NCBI GenBank assembly: GCA_003242315.1
Contig: QGUY01000177.1
Location: forward strand, 1 to 8,231
Direction: 5' to 3'
Length of the DNA stretch: 8,231 nucleotides
Source: Bacteroidota bacterium
GTDB lineage: Bacteria; Bacteroidota; Bacteroidia; Cytophagales; Cyclobacteriaceae
Shown here one piece after another: positions 1-6,621 of the stretch; positions within the stretch are counted from its first letter, which is position 1; every line of letters starts with the position of its first letter. The notes beneath the pieces were generated by a model. It was not told the origin of the DNA. It searched no databases and saw nothing but the letters and a program-made list of their open reading frames with translations. The translations under genes and the position numbers were made by a program.

Positions 1-64
1 CATCATCTACCTTTTTCTTTTTTCCGGCGGGTTAGATTTTGTATAGCGCGGTAACAATGACACC

Positions 65-1687
65 GTGCGTATCCGCATTGGCGATCGTCTCTATACGCCC
101 CAGGAGATTTCGGCGATGATCCTTCAAAAGATGAAGAGCACCGCTGAAGACTATCTGGGTACCACTATAACCGAAGCCGTTATCACGGTACCTGCATACT
201 TCAACGACGCGGAACGTCAGGCTACGAAGGAAGCAGGTCAGATCGCAGGGCTGGATGTGAAGCGTATCATTAACGAACCGACCGCGGCCGCGCTCGCTTA
301 CGGTCTCGACAAGAAGAACAAAGACATGAAGATCGCCGTCTACGACCTTGGCGGTGGTACATTCGATATTTCCATCCTCGAACTCGGCGACGGCGTATTC
401 GAAGTGAAGTCGACAAACGGTGATGTGCACCTGGGTGGTGACGACTTCGACCTGCGCGTGATGAACTGGCTCGCAGAAGAGTTCCAGAAAGAGGAAGGCG
501 TAGACCTGCGCAAGGATCCCATGGCGTTGCAGCGTCTCAAGGAAGCTGCAGAAAAAGCCAAGATCGAACTGTCGAGTTCAATGGAAACGGAAATCAACCT
601 TCCGTACATCACGTCAGTGGATGGTGTTCCCAAACACCTGGTGAAGAAACTCAGCCGCTCGAAGTTTGAGCAACTCGTTGACGACCTGGTGAAGCGTACG
701 CTTGAGCCGTGCCGCAAGGCTGTCGAAGACGCTGGCATATCCACCTCGCAGATTGACGAAGTCATCCTCGTGGGTGGTTCGACCCGGATCCCTCGGATTC
801 AGGAAGAAGTGGAGAAGTTCTTCGGCAAGAAGCCGTCGAAGGGTGTTAACCCTGACGAAGTTGTGGCGGTAGGCGCTGCAATTCAGGGTGGCGTGCTCAC
901 TGGTGAAGTGAAAGACGTGCTGCTGCTCGACGTCACTCCGCTGTCGCTGGGTATCGAAACGCTGGGCGGTGTCTTCACAAAACTGATTGAGGCTAACACG
1001 ACGATACCGACCAAGAAATCGGAGGTGTTCTCAACGGCATCCGACAACCAGCCTTCTGTTGAGATTCACGTGCTCCAGGGCGAACGTCCGATGGCGAAAG
1101 ACAACCGGACTATCGGCCGGTTCCACCTCGACGGCATCCCGCCCGCACCGCGTGGTATCCCGCAGATCGAGGTTACATTCGACATCGACGCGAACGGTAT
1201 CCTTCACGTATCGGCAAAGGATAAGGGTACCGGAAAGGAACAAAAGATCCGCATCGAAGCTTCTTCGGGTCTGACCGAAGCCGAAATCGAAAGGATGAAG
1301 CAGGAAGCGCAAGCCAATGCAGAAGCCGACCGTCAGGCTCGCGAACGCGTGGAGAAGATCAATCAGGCCGATTCAATGATCTTCCAGACCGAGAAGCAGC
1401 TTAAGGAGTACGGCGACAAACTTTCCGAAGGCAACAAGTCGGCCATCAACGCCGCCCTTGAAAAACTGCGGAAAGCACACGGCGCTCAGGATGTCCCGGG
1501 CATCGACGCCGCGCTGGCCGAGCTGAACACGGCATGGCAGGCTGCTTCTGCAGAGATGTACCAGGCGTCGTCTGGTGCCGCAGGCGGAGCGAATGCTTCC
1601 GGCGCTGGCAACACCGGTTCTTCCGGAAACGACAGCGACGTATCGGACGTAGAGTTCGAAGAAGTGAAGGACAACAACAAGAAGTAA
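65..1687 (+). CDS. dnaK: Hsp70 chaperone DnaK, 5'-truncated
   Basis: ATP-dependent cytosolic chaperone that binds exposed hydrophobic peptides with DnaJ and GrpE. Numbering from the GTG at 65, I see NEPTAAALAYG (about 70-80), the phosphate-2 loop VYDLGGGTFDIS (from 92), the adenosine motif VILVGGSTRIP (from 233), the interdomain linker VLLLDVTP (from 285), the beta substrate-binding domain, the helical lid, and a Gly/Ser/Ala-rich tail ending in EFEEVKD. Against E. coli DnaK the alignment offset is 100 residues, so about 100 residues are missing, including the first phosphate loop and the Lys equivalent to K70. GTG 65 is almost certainly an internal Val codon: homologous-looking residues (RGNNDT) continue back to base 47, and then an in-frame TAG lies at 44-46. 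This is either a contig-edge artefact or a truncated copy. A product starting at 65 could not be a normal ATPase. Family assignment is certain; intactness is not. Confidence 0.95.
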   Translation: MRIRIGDRLYTPQEISAMILQKMKSTAEDYLGTTITEAVITVPAYFNDAERQATKEAGQIAGLDVKRIINEPTAAALAYGLDKKNKDMKIAVYDLGGGTFDISILELGDGVFEVKSTNGDVHLGGDDFDLRVMNWLAEEFQKEEGVDLRKDPMALQRLKEAAEKAKIELSSSMETEINLPYITSVDGVPKHLVKKLSRSKFEQLVDDLVKRTLEPCRKAVEDAGISTSQIDEVILVGGSTRIPRIQEEVEKFFGKKPSKGVNPDEVVAVGAAIQGGVLTGEVKDVLLLDVTPLSLGIETLGGVFTKLIEANTTIPTKKSEVFSTASDNQPSVEIHVLQGERPMAKDNRTIGRFHLDGIPPAPRGIPQIEVTFDIDANGILHVSAKDKGTGKEQKIRIEASSGLTEAEIERMKQEAQANAEADRQARERVEKINQADSMIFQTEKQLKEYGDKLSEGNKSAINAALEKLRKAHGAQDVPGIDAALAELNTAWQAASAEMYQASSGAAGGANASGAGNTGSSGNDSDVSDVEFEEVKDNNKK

Positions 1688-1715
1688 TCTTAGCAAAAGG
1701 TTCCATTCCAAGCCG

Positions 1716-1745
1716 AAGGGCTGCCCGCGGGCAGCCCTTTGTGCT
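1716..1745 (+). terminator. Intrinsic terminator after dnaK
   Basis: Bases 1716-1739 form a perfect 24-bp palindrome (arms AAGGGCTGCC and GGCAGCCCTT around CGCG), 28 bases after the dnaK stop. The 3' arm runs into TTTGTGCTTT, a broken T tract. Strong GC-rich stem position and placement fit a rho-independent terminator separating dnaK from the aspartate kinase gene. Being symmetrical it could act on either strand. Confidence 0.8.
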
Positions 1746-1803
1746 TTCTGCCGGCAGGGCAACAAATTTCCCAGCCACTGCTGCTCAACTCCCTTCCCAT
1801 CCA

Positions 1804-1811
1804 TATATTTG
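1804..1811 (+). promoter_or_regulatory. Bacteroidota -7 promoter box for the aspartate kinase gene
   Basis: TATATTTG matches the Bacteroidota primary-sigma -7 consensus TAnnTTTG at every defined position. It lies 21 bases before the ATG at 1833 and downstream of the dnaK terminator, which predicts a 5' leader of only about 15 bases. I see no clear TTG -33 element at the expected distance, so strength is uncertain. Confidence 0.55.
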
Positions 1812-1832
1812 CCGTCCCGAACGATAACCCGA

Positions 1833-3152
1833 ATGCTAGTTCTCAAGTTTGGCGGAACCTCGGTGGGCCAGCCGGAGCGCATGAAGAAAGTGGCAAGCCT
1901 CTGCCTGGCTACTCCAGGTAAGAAAGTCGTTGTACTATCCGCCCTTTCCGGCACAACCAATGCGCTCGTCAGGATCGGCGACGCACTCCTCGAAGGACGA
2001 AGCGCAGAAGAAGAAATCAGCGCGCTCGAACGCCATTACCTGGATTTCGTACCGCGGCTGTACGACTCGGATTCATTTCGGGCTATCGGCAATGAAATCG
2101 TCAGCAGGTATTTCATTTTTATCAGACTGCTGGCCGCCGGCCAGTTCGATCAGAAGAGCTATCGCGAACTTCTCGCGCAGGGCGAACTGATATCGACGGA
2201 ACTGTTCTACCAACACCTGCAGGAACGCAAGGTGCCGGCGCGTTTGCTGCCTGCACTGCACTTCATGTCGATCGACGAGAACGAAGAGCCTGAACTCGAA
2301 AAGATCAGCCAGCGACTCAAACCATTGATCAGTTCGCTGAGCAATGTCGACATCATCGTTACACAGGGATACATTTGCCGGAATCACAGGAATGAGATCG
2401 ACAACCTGAAGCGCGGTGGAAGCGATTACACAGCTTCTCTGATCGGTGCAGCTATTGGTGCAGAGGAAATCCAAATCTGGACCGACATCGATGGAATGCA
2501 TAACAACGATCCGCGTGTCGTCAAGAATACGTTCCCTATCAAGGAGCTCACCTTTGAAGAAGCTTCAGAGCTGGCCTATTTCGGAGCGAAGATATTGCAC
2601 CCTTCCACCATCGTTCCGGCACAGAAATACAACGTGCCCGTTCGCCTGAAGAACACGATGGATGAACAGGCTCCAGGTACGATCATCACAAGCAAGGACA
2701 GCGAAAGTATCGTCAAAGCGGTCGCGACGAAAGATGGCATCACAGCCATTCGGATTAAGTCGTCGCGCATGCTGATGGCTTACGGATTCCTGCGTCGTGT
2801 GTTTGAAGTGTTCGAACAGTATAAGACGCCGATCGATATGATCACCACGTCGGAGGTGGCTGTGTCTGTTACGATCGACAATAATACTCATCTTCGTTCT
2901 ATTCTGACCGAACTTGAAAAATACGGCACCATCGACGTTGATGAGAACCAGTCAATCATATCAATCGTCGGAAACCGTATTACCGGAAGCGAAGGTGTTT
3001 TGAAACGCATCTTCGACGCGCTGGAGCACATCCCGATACGGATGGTATCCTGCGGTGGAAGCAACAACAACATTTCCGTGCTGGTTAGTACGGTCTACAA
3101 GGAAAAGGCCTTGATTGCTCTTAACGAAGGCCTTTTTGGATTGAAACAGTAG
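1833..3152 (+). CDS. lysC: Aspartate kinase, monofunctional LysC type
   Basis: Phosphorylates L-aspartate with ATP to 4-aspartyl phosphate, the first step towards lysine, threonine, methionine and diaminopimelate. Numbering from ATG 1833 (439 aa): the nucleotide-binding start LVLKFGGTSVG (2-12), VVVLSALSGTTNAL, RGGSDYTA (194-201), WTDIDG (216-221), then FGAKILHP, followed by two ACT regulatory domains from about 295 to the end. The first ACT domain keeps GFLRRVF (about 318-324) and ITTSEV (337-342), the region that binds the feedback inhibitor in E. coli LysC, so lysine-type inhibition is likely but inferred. Length matches E. coli LysC (449 aa), and no homoserine dehydrogenase domain is fused. 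I chose ATG 1833 over the in-frame TTG at 1809 because KFGGTSV normally lies within a few residues of the N-terminus and because TTG 1809 falls inside the -7 box. The gene probably stands alone: a terminator precedes it and 135 bases follow. Confidence 0.96.
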   Translation: MLVLKFGGTSVGQPERMKKVASLCLATPGKKVVVLSALSGTTNALVRIGDALLEGRSAEEEISALERHYLDFVPRLYDSDSFRAIGNEIVSRYFIFIRLLAAGQFDQKSYRELLAQGELISTELFYQHLQERKVPARLLPALHFMSIDENEEPELEKISQRLKPLISSLSNVDIIVTQGYICRNHRNEIDNLKRGGSDYTASLIGAAIGAEEIQIWTDIDGMHNNDPRVVKNTFPIKELTFEEASELAYFGAKILHPSTIVPAQKYNVPVRLKNTMDEQAPGTIITSKDSESIVKAVATKDGITAIRIKSSRMLMAYGFLRRVFEVFEQYKTPIDMITTSEVAVSVTIDNNTHLRSILTELEKYGTIDVDENQSIISIVGNRITGSEGVLKRIFDALEHIPIRMVSCGGSNNNISVLVSTVYKEKALIALNEGLFGLKQ

Positions 3153-3287
3153 TCGGCAATCGATTACGAACCCGCGCTTTACTTTTTGAAATAACCATCA
3201 GGTATCCCACGGAGGCGGTAAAATTTAATTTGCCGGTTCGGCGGCCAAGTTTTATTATTATACGCCTTTTGCCTAAACCCGTACCGG

Positions 3288-4643
3288 ATGGAATTACTGA
3301 TTGTTGCTGTGTTTGTTGCGGGCTACATCCTTATTGCTCTTGAACATCCCATTCGAATCAATAAAACCGCGACAGCACTTCTCACTGGGGTTATTTGTTG
3401 GACGATTTTTATTCTATCCGGACCGACGGAGTCCCTTCTTCATAGTACCGAATATTCCGACCTGGCGGAATCGCTAAGCCATGGTTCGTCCGGGGCGACG
3501 GGAGATATGGAAGTTCACAGGGAGTACGTAATCCACTCCCTGCGTGAACACCTCGCTGAAATCGCCGAGATTTTGTTCTTTCTGATCGGTGCCATGACTA
3601 TCGTCGAATTGGTCGACTCGCACCGGGGATTCAAGTTCATAACAGATCGGATTCGTACTACCAATGCCAGGACTCTTTTGTGGGTCATTTGCTGGGTAAC
3701 CTTTATCCTGTCGGCAATACTTGACAACCTCACGACTACCATTGTTATGGTTTCGCTTACGCGAAAGCTGGTTCCAAATCGGGATACGCGCCTGTTCTTT
3801 GCAGGGCTTATCGTGGTGGCCGCCAATGCCGGCGGGGCGTGGTCGCCCATCGGTGATGTAACTACAACCATGTTGTGGATTGGCGGACAAATCACCGCAG
3901 TGAGCATCGTAAAAAGCCTCATCATACCGAGCATTGTTTGCATGCTCATTCCCCTACTTGTGCTCAGTTTTACCATGAAGGGAACACTGGGTGAAGGGAA
4001 AGCACCAGGCAGCGATGAGAAGGCGCCGCCGACAGCTAACCTAATGCTGGCCGTGGGCGTGAGTGCACTTGTCAGCGTACCCATATTCAAAACGCTCACG
4101 CATCTTCCACCATATCTGGGTATGATGCTGGGACTGTCGGTATTGTGGGTGGTCTCTGAATTCGCGAACCGCGACCTTGACGACTCGCAAAAAGGTCATT
4201 TCACCGCGATTCATGCATTATCACGCATTGACATGCCCAGTGTGCTGTTTTTCCTGGGAATACTCCTCGCGGTAGCTTCGCTTCAGTCCATGCATTTACT
4301 ACAAGACTTTGCCATTTATCTGAACGATACCATTGGGGACAACAGGGTGATCATTACGCTGATTGGTATGCTCTCGGCTATCGTTGACAACGTGCCTCTT
4401 GTTGCTGCCAGCATGGGCATGTACAGTATGGATATCTATCCTACCGACCACTTGATTTGGGAATACCTCGCATACTGTGCCGGTACCGGAGGCAGTCTTC
4501 TGGTCATTGGTTCGGCCGCCGGTGTTGCCGCGATGGGAATGGAAAAGATCGATTTCATCTGGTATGTAAAGAGAATCACCCTACTGGCAGCCGTCGGTTA
4601 CTTTGCGGGAGCGGCTACCTACCTTTTCCTGACCCACCAGTGA
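3288..4643 (+). CDS. nhaD: NhaD-type Na+/H+ antiporter, first tandem copy
   Basis: Inner-membrane antiporter expected to export Na+ (or Li+) in exchange for protons. The 451-aa protein shows about 12-13 hydrophobic segments. Family signatures are ILDNLTTTIVM with D146-N147, WSPIGDVTTTMLWIGGQ with D190, VDNVPLVAASMGMY with D367-N368, and GTGGSLLVIGSAAGVAAMG near the C-terminus. Paired half-helix DN motifs of this sort are characteristic of NhaD and related ion transporters. There is an acidic, poorly conserved soluble loop at about 45-88 and a second at about 233-250. ATG 3288 starts directly with the first hydrophobic helix, so there is no separate signal peptide. The preceding 135 bases carry only an imperfect promoter-like TAATTTG at 3226-3232. 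The next gene is a paralogue 74 bases downstream, probably on the same transcript. Substrate is inferred from family membership. Confidence 0.93.
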   Translation: MELLIVAVFVAGYILIALEHPIRINKTATALLTGVICWTIFILSGPTESLLHSTEYSDLAESLSHGSSGATGDMEVHREYVIHSLREHLAEIAEILFFLIGAMTIVELVDSHRGFKFITDRIRTTNARTLLWVICWVTFILSAILDNLTTTIVMVSLTRKLVPNRDTRLFFAGLIVVAANAGGAWSPIGDVTTTMLWIGGQITAVSIVKSLIIPSIVCMLIPLLVLSFTMKGTLGEGKAPGSDEKAPPTANLMLAVGVSALVSVPIFKTLTHLPPYLGMMLGLSVLWVVSEFANRDLDDSQKGHFTAIHALSRIDMPSVLFFLGILLAVASLQSMHLLQDFAIYLNDTIGDNRVIITLIGMLSAIVDNVPLVAASMGMYSMDIYPTDHLIWEYLAYCAGTGGSLLVIGSAAGVAAMGMEKIDFIWYVKRITLLAAVGYFAGAATYLFLTHQ

Positions 4644-4698
4644 TCATCACAAAAAGATTACTATCTGCAACTAAGGGATCGATCTTTTCGCCAAATTA

Positions 4699-4717
4699 GT
4701 GGGAGCTTCTCGCCCAC
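4699..4717 (+). other. Stem-loop abutting the second nhaD start codon
   Basis: GTGGG (4699-4703) and CCCAC (4713-4717) form a 5-bp stem with a 9-base loop, ending at the base before ATG 4718. In mRNA it would sit in the ribosome-binding region and could lower or regulate initiation of the second antiporter. The stem is short and may be fortuitous. It has no T tract, so it is not a terminator. Confidence 0.35.
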
Positions 4718-6076
4718 ATGGATATTCTCATAATCGTAGTCTTCGTCGCAGGCTACGTATTGATTGCCCTTGAGCATCCCATAAAAATTAACAAGACAGC
4801 TACAGCCATTCTTACAGGGGTTGTGTGCTGGACCCTGTTTGTGTTTATGGAACCTGGCCCACTCCTGTCGGACAGCAAGGCCTTTAAGGATTTCCAGGAC
4901 GTACTCAGCATCGAACGCACCCCGGAGGACGTCGCAGCGGCACCTGCCGACGAATTGCACAAGGAGTTCGTTGTCTATGAACTAAACGAACATCTCGCGT
5001 CCATTGCTCAGATTCTGTTCTTCCTCCTGGGCGCAATGACCATCGTTGAACTCGTCGATGCACATCGGGGCTTCCGTTACATTACCGACCGGATAAGAAC
5101 CCGCAATCCACGAACTCTACTCTGGATTGTTTGCTTTGTCACTTTCTTCCTTTCGGCCATCCTCGACAACCTCACCACATCCATCGTCATGGTATCCCTC
5201 ATACGAAAACTAATATCCGATAAAGAAACGCGACTGACATTCGCAGGGATGATCGTAATTGCCGCCAATGCGGGTGGCGCGTGGACTCCGATCGGAGACG
5301 TCACAACCACCATGCTTTGGATAGGCGGTCAGGTATCAACCGCCGCCATCATCACTTCCCTGTTCATTCCCAGCATGATTTGTCTTCTCATCCCGGTCCT
5401 CTTTCTGGGATTCCGGCTGAAGGGAAAAACTTTGGAGGTCGCGGAGCCCGTACACACAGCAACAGACGTGAAGGGTGGCCGGCTCATGCTCTTCCTGGGC
5501 ATTGGCGCACTGGTATCCGTCCCGGTGTTCAAGACACTTACGCATTTGCCACCGTACTTAGGCATGTTGTGCGGATTGGGAATTCTGTGGGTGGTGTCAG
5601 AAGTGATGCACTCAGGACTGGACGACATTGCCAAAAAGAACTATACGGTGGCTGGTGCTCTTTCACGCGTTGATGTTCCCAGCGTACTGTTCTTCCTGGG
5701 AATTCTTTTGGCCGTTGGCTCACTGGAGTCCATGCAACTCCTGAACGAGTTCGCCGCTTTCCTCGATAGGGCTATTGGCGACCAAAGAATTATTATTACT
5801 CTCATTGGCGTCTTGTCGGCTGTAGTTGATAACGTACCGCTCGTAGCCGCGTCCATGGGGATGTACAGTGTTGACACGTATCCTATGGACCACATGATCT
5901 GGGAATACCTCGCCTACTGCGCCGGAACGGGAGGCAGTATCCTTATCATCGGATCAGCAGCCGGTGTAGCCGTTATGGGGATGGAGAAAGTTGACTTTAT
6001 CTGGTACCTGAAAAGAATCAGTTTGCTTGCACTAATGGGATACTTAGGTGGCGCACTTGCCTACGTACTCATTTGA
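4718..6076 (+). CDS. nhaD: NhaD-type Na+/H+ antiporter, second tandem copy
   Basis: Paralogue of the preceding gene, 452 aa, predicted to do the same job: sodium/proton exchange across the inner membrane. The two align end to end with only small gaps; by eye about two thirds of residues are identical, while the DNA is well diverged, so the duplication is not recent. All family motifs are kept: AILDNLTTSIVM with D150, WTPIGDVTTTMLWIGGQ with D194, VDNVPLVAASMGMY with D371, GTGGSILIIGSAAGVAVMG. Differences concentrate in the soluble loop at about 45-92, which is longer here and rich in Asp, Glu and Ala, and in the loop around 235-255. The 74-base gap lacks a convincing terminator or promoter, so co-transcription with the first copy is likely. 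Two copies could differ in ion preference or pH set-point, or form a heteromer; the sequence does not decide this. Confidence 0.93.
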   Translation: MDILIIVVFVAGYVLIALEHPIKINKTATAILTGVVCWTLFVFMEPGPLLSDSKAFKDFQDVLSIERTPEDVAAAPADELHKEFVVYELNEHLASIAQILFFLLGAMTIVELVDAHRGFRYITDRIRTRNPRTLLWIVCFVTFFLSAILDNLTTSIVMVSLIRKLISDKETRLTFAGMIVIAANAGGAWTPIGDVTTTMLWIGGQVSTAAIITSLFIPSMICLLIPVLFLGFRLKGKTLEVAEPVHTATDVKGGRLMLFLGIGALVSVPVFKTLTHLPPYLGMLCGLGILWVVSEVMHSGLDDIAKKNYTVAGALSRVDVPSVLFFLGILLAVGSLESMQLLNEFAAFLDRAIGDQRIIITLIGVLSAVVDNVPLVAASMGMYSVDTYPMDHMIWEYLAYCAGTGGSILIIGSAAGVAVMGMEKVDFIWYLKRISLLALMGYLGGALAYVLI

Positions 6077-6078
6077 CC

Positions 6079-6093
6079 GTCAGAAAAACTGAC
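6079..6093 (+). terminator. Small stem-loop just after the second nhaD stop
   Basis: GTCAG, a five-A loop, then CTGAC, three bases after the TGA stop. It lacks a T tract, so it is at best a weak terminator or an mRNA 3'-end stabiliser. Confidence 0.25.
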
Positions 6094-6099
6094 ATCCGC

Positions 6100-6131
6100 A
6101 TAAACACGTACCCACGTAAACACCTGAACAC
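6100..6131. repeat. Degenerate octamer array, copy 1
   Basis: Four adjacent 8-base units: ATAAACAC, GTACCCAC, GTAAACAC, CTGAACAC. They are variants of the consensus GTAAACAC that also builds the array at 6351-6390. Each array is followed by the same C-rich palindrome, so array plus palindrome form one composite repeat occurring twice. No function is evident. Confidence 0.7.
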
Positions 6132-6145
6132 CACGAACGTCATGT

Positions 6146-6176
6146 CCCCTCCGCACACCCCTGACCCCTAAAGGGG
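6146..6176. repeat. REP-like C-rich palindromic element, intact copy
   Basis: CCTCCGCAC, then CCCC-TGA-CCCC-TAAA-GGGG. The last 12 bases (6165-6176) form a CCCC/GGGG hairpin with a TAAA loop. The first 22 bases recur with a few changes at 6397-6419, where an IS110 element interrupts the palindrome just before its second arm. Short intergenic palindromes of this kind occur in multiple copies in bacterial genomes, and some IS110 elements, notably IS621, are known to target REP sequences. Confidence 0.65.
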
Positions 6177-6350
6177 CCCAGCGCACACCACCCCATTCTT
6201 CTGACTATATACCTGTCTGATTGACCCATGGGTATTGAATGGAGACGTACGCCGTGGGTCTCTACATAGTGTATCCACTGATTGGTGACGGTCAAAAACG
6301 TAAACACTGAGTTATCCCTCATTTGGCGACAAGACGCACATGTTATCGAC
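6177..6350. other. Gene-free spacer between the two composite repeats
   Basis: No convincing coding sequence. It holds a 10-bp palindrome ACCCATGGGT (6224-6233), an imperfect stem GAGAC (6242-6246) / GTCTC (6258-6262), and one isolated octamer unit GTAAACAC at 6300-6307. No promoter or terminator is recognisable. Confidence 0.5.
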
Positions 6351-6390
6351 GTAAACACGTAAGCACATAAACACGTAAACACGTAAACAT
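6351..6390. repeat. Degenerate octamer array, copy 2
   Basis: Five consecutive 8-base units with no gaps: GTAAACAC, GTAAGCAC, ATAAACAC, GTAAACAC, GTAAACAT. Three of the five each differ from the consensus by one base. The array directly precedes the REP-like element that carries the IS insertion. Confidence 0.8.
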
Positions 6391-6393
6391 CTC

Positions 6394-6419
6394 CGCCCTC
6401 CGCACGCCCCTAATCCCCT
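6394..6419. repeat. Left half of the IS-interrupted REP-like element
   Basis: Bases 6397-6419 repeat the start of the intact element at 6148-6169 (CCTCCGCAC, a C run, then CCCCT), with a one-base insertion and two substitutions. Similarity stops at 6419/6420, where the intact copy would continue AAAGGGG. That missing arm reappears at the right end of the window (8224-8231), which marks this as the insertion site. Confidence 0.65.
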
Positions 6420-6421
6420 TA

Positions 6422-6429
6422 TATGTTTG
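6422..6429 (+). promoter_or_regulatory. -7 box at the left end of the IS, aimed at the bridge RNA
   Basis: TATGTTTG is a perfect TAnnTTTG match beginning two bases inside the element. In the integrated form the -33 position falls in host DNA with no TTG. In a circular form the right end would supply TTG (8205-8207) exactly 20 bases upstream. Transcription would start near 6435, just ahead of the folded RNA. Confidence 0.5.
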
Positions 6430-6434
6430 AAAAG

Positions 6435-6585
6435 CCAATTTTAAAAGGAAAAGCTAACTTGACGCGTTGAGGAGGATTTTCCCTTAGTGCTTAGACACTG
6501 TCCTTTAGATTCTCCCATCCGTCAAGTTGAGTTCGAGGTATAACCTGGTACAAAGATACCGCATAAATTATAAGGGTGAACGATG
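6435..6585 (+). ncRNA. Predicted IS110 bridge RNA (target and donor loops)
   Basis: Guide RNA that pairs target DNA and element ends for the recombinase, as established for IS621. Target loop: basal 9-bp stem 6456-6464/6520-6528, then helix 6471-6477/6509-6515 with one G-U, then an internal loop closed by hairpin AGUG-CUUAGA-CACU (6486-6499). Its left strand UUCCCU (6479-6484) matches the left flank TCCCCT (6414-6419) with one wobble; its right strand CCUUUAG (6502-6508) is the exact complement of the right flank CTAAAGG (8224-8230). Donor loop: stem 6531-6535/6577-6581 and hairpin UGGUA-CAAAGA-UACCG (6546-6561). Its left strand GGUAUAAC (6537-6544) equals the right terminus (8217-8224); its right strand UAUAAG (6569-6574) complements CTTATA at the left terminus (6418-6423). 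Ends of the RNA are estimates from the -7 box and the last stem. An alternative pairing GGUAU/AUACC inside the donor loop competes with the stated fold. Confidence 0.82.
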
Positions 6586-6621
6586 CTTGACTTTTTGTTT
6601 CATGTTTAACTTTTTTCATTG

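Noticed and set aside
33..41. TAGATTTTG as a promoter driving the truncated dnaK
   Set aside because: One T too many for TAnnTTTG, no -33 element in view, and the first 46 bases may be an edge artefact.
340..765. Minus-strand open frames inside dnaK, lysC and both nhaD genes
   Set aside because: They mirror the codon pattern of strongly supported genes on the plus strand and show no family motifs.
1809..1832. Upstream in-frame TTG start giving an aspartate kinase 8 residues longer
   Set aside because: The TTG is part of the -7 box TATATTTG, and the longer N-terminus would push KFGGTSV away from its usual place; ATG 1833 fits better.
3226..3232. TAATTTG as promoter of the first nhaD
   Set aside because: One base short of TAnnTTTG and without a -33 TTG at the right distance; too weak to list as a feature.
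6140..6382. 80-aa open frame on the minus strand in the intergenic region
   Set aside because: It is a reading of the octamer arrays and palindrome, with no recognisable domain and a composition unlike the neighbouring genes.
6351..6390. CRISPR-like array
   Set aside because: Units are 8 bases, contiguous and without spacers; no cas gene is present.
6420..6450. Terminal inverted repeats of the IS
   Set aside because: The reverse complement of the right end begins TTATAC against TTATAT at the left, but similarity soon fades and needs gaps; IS110-group elements lack true inverted repeats.
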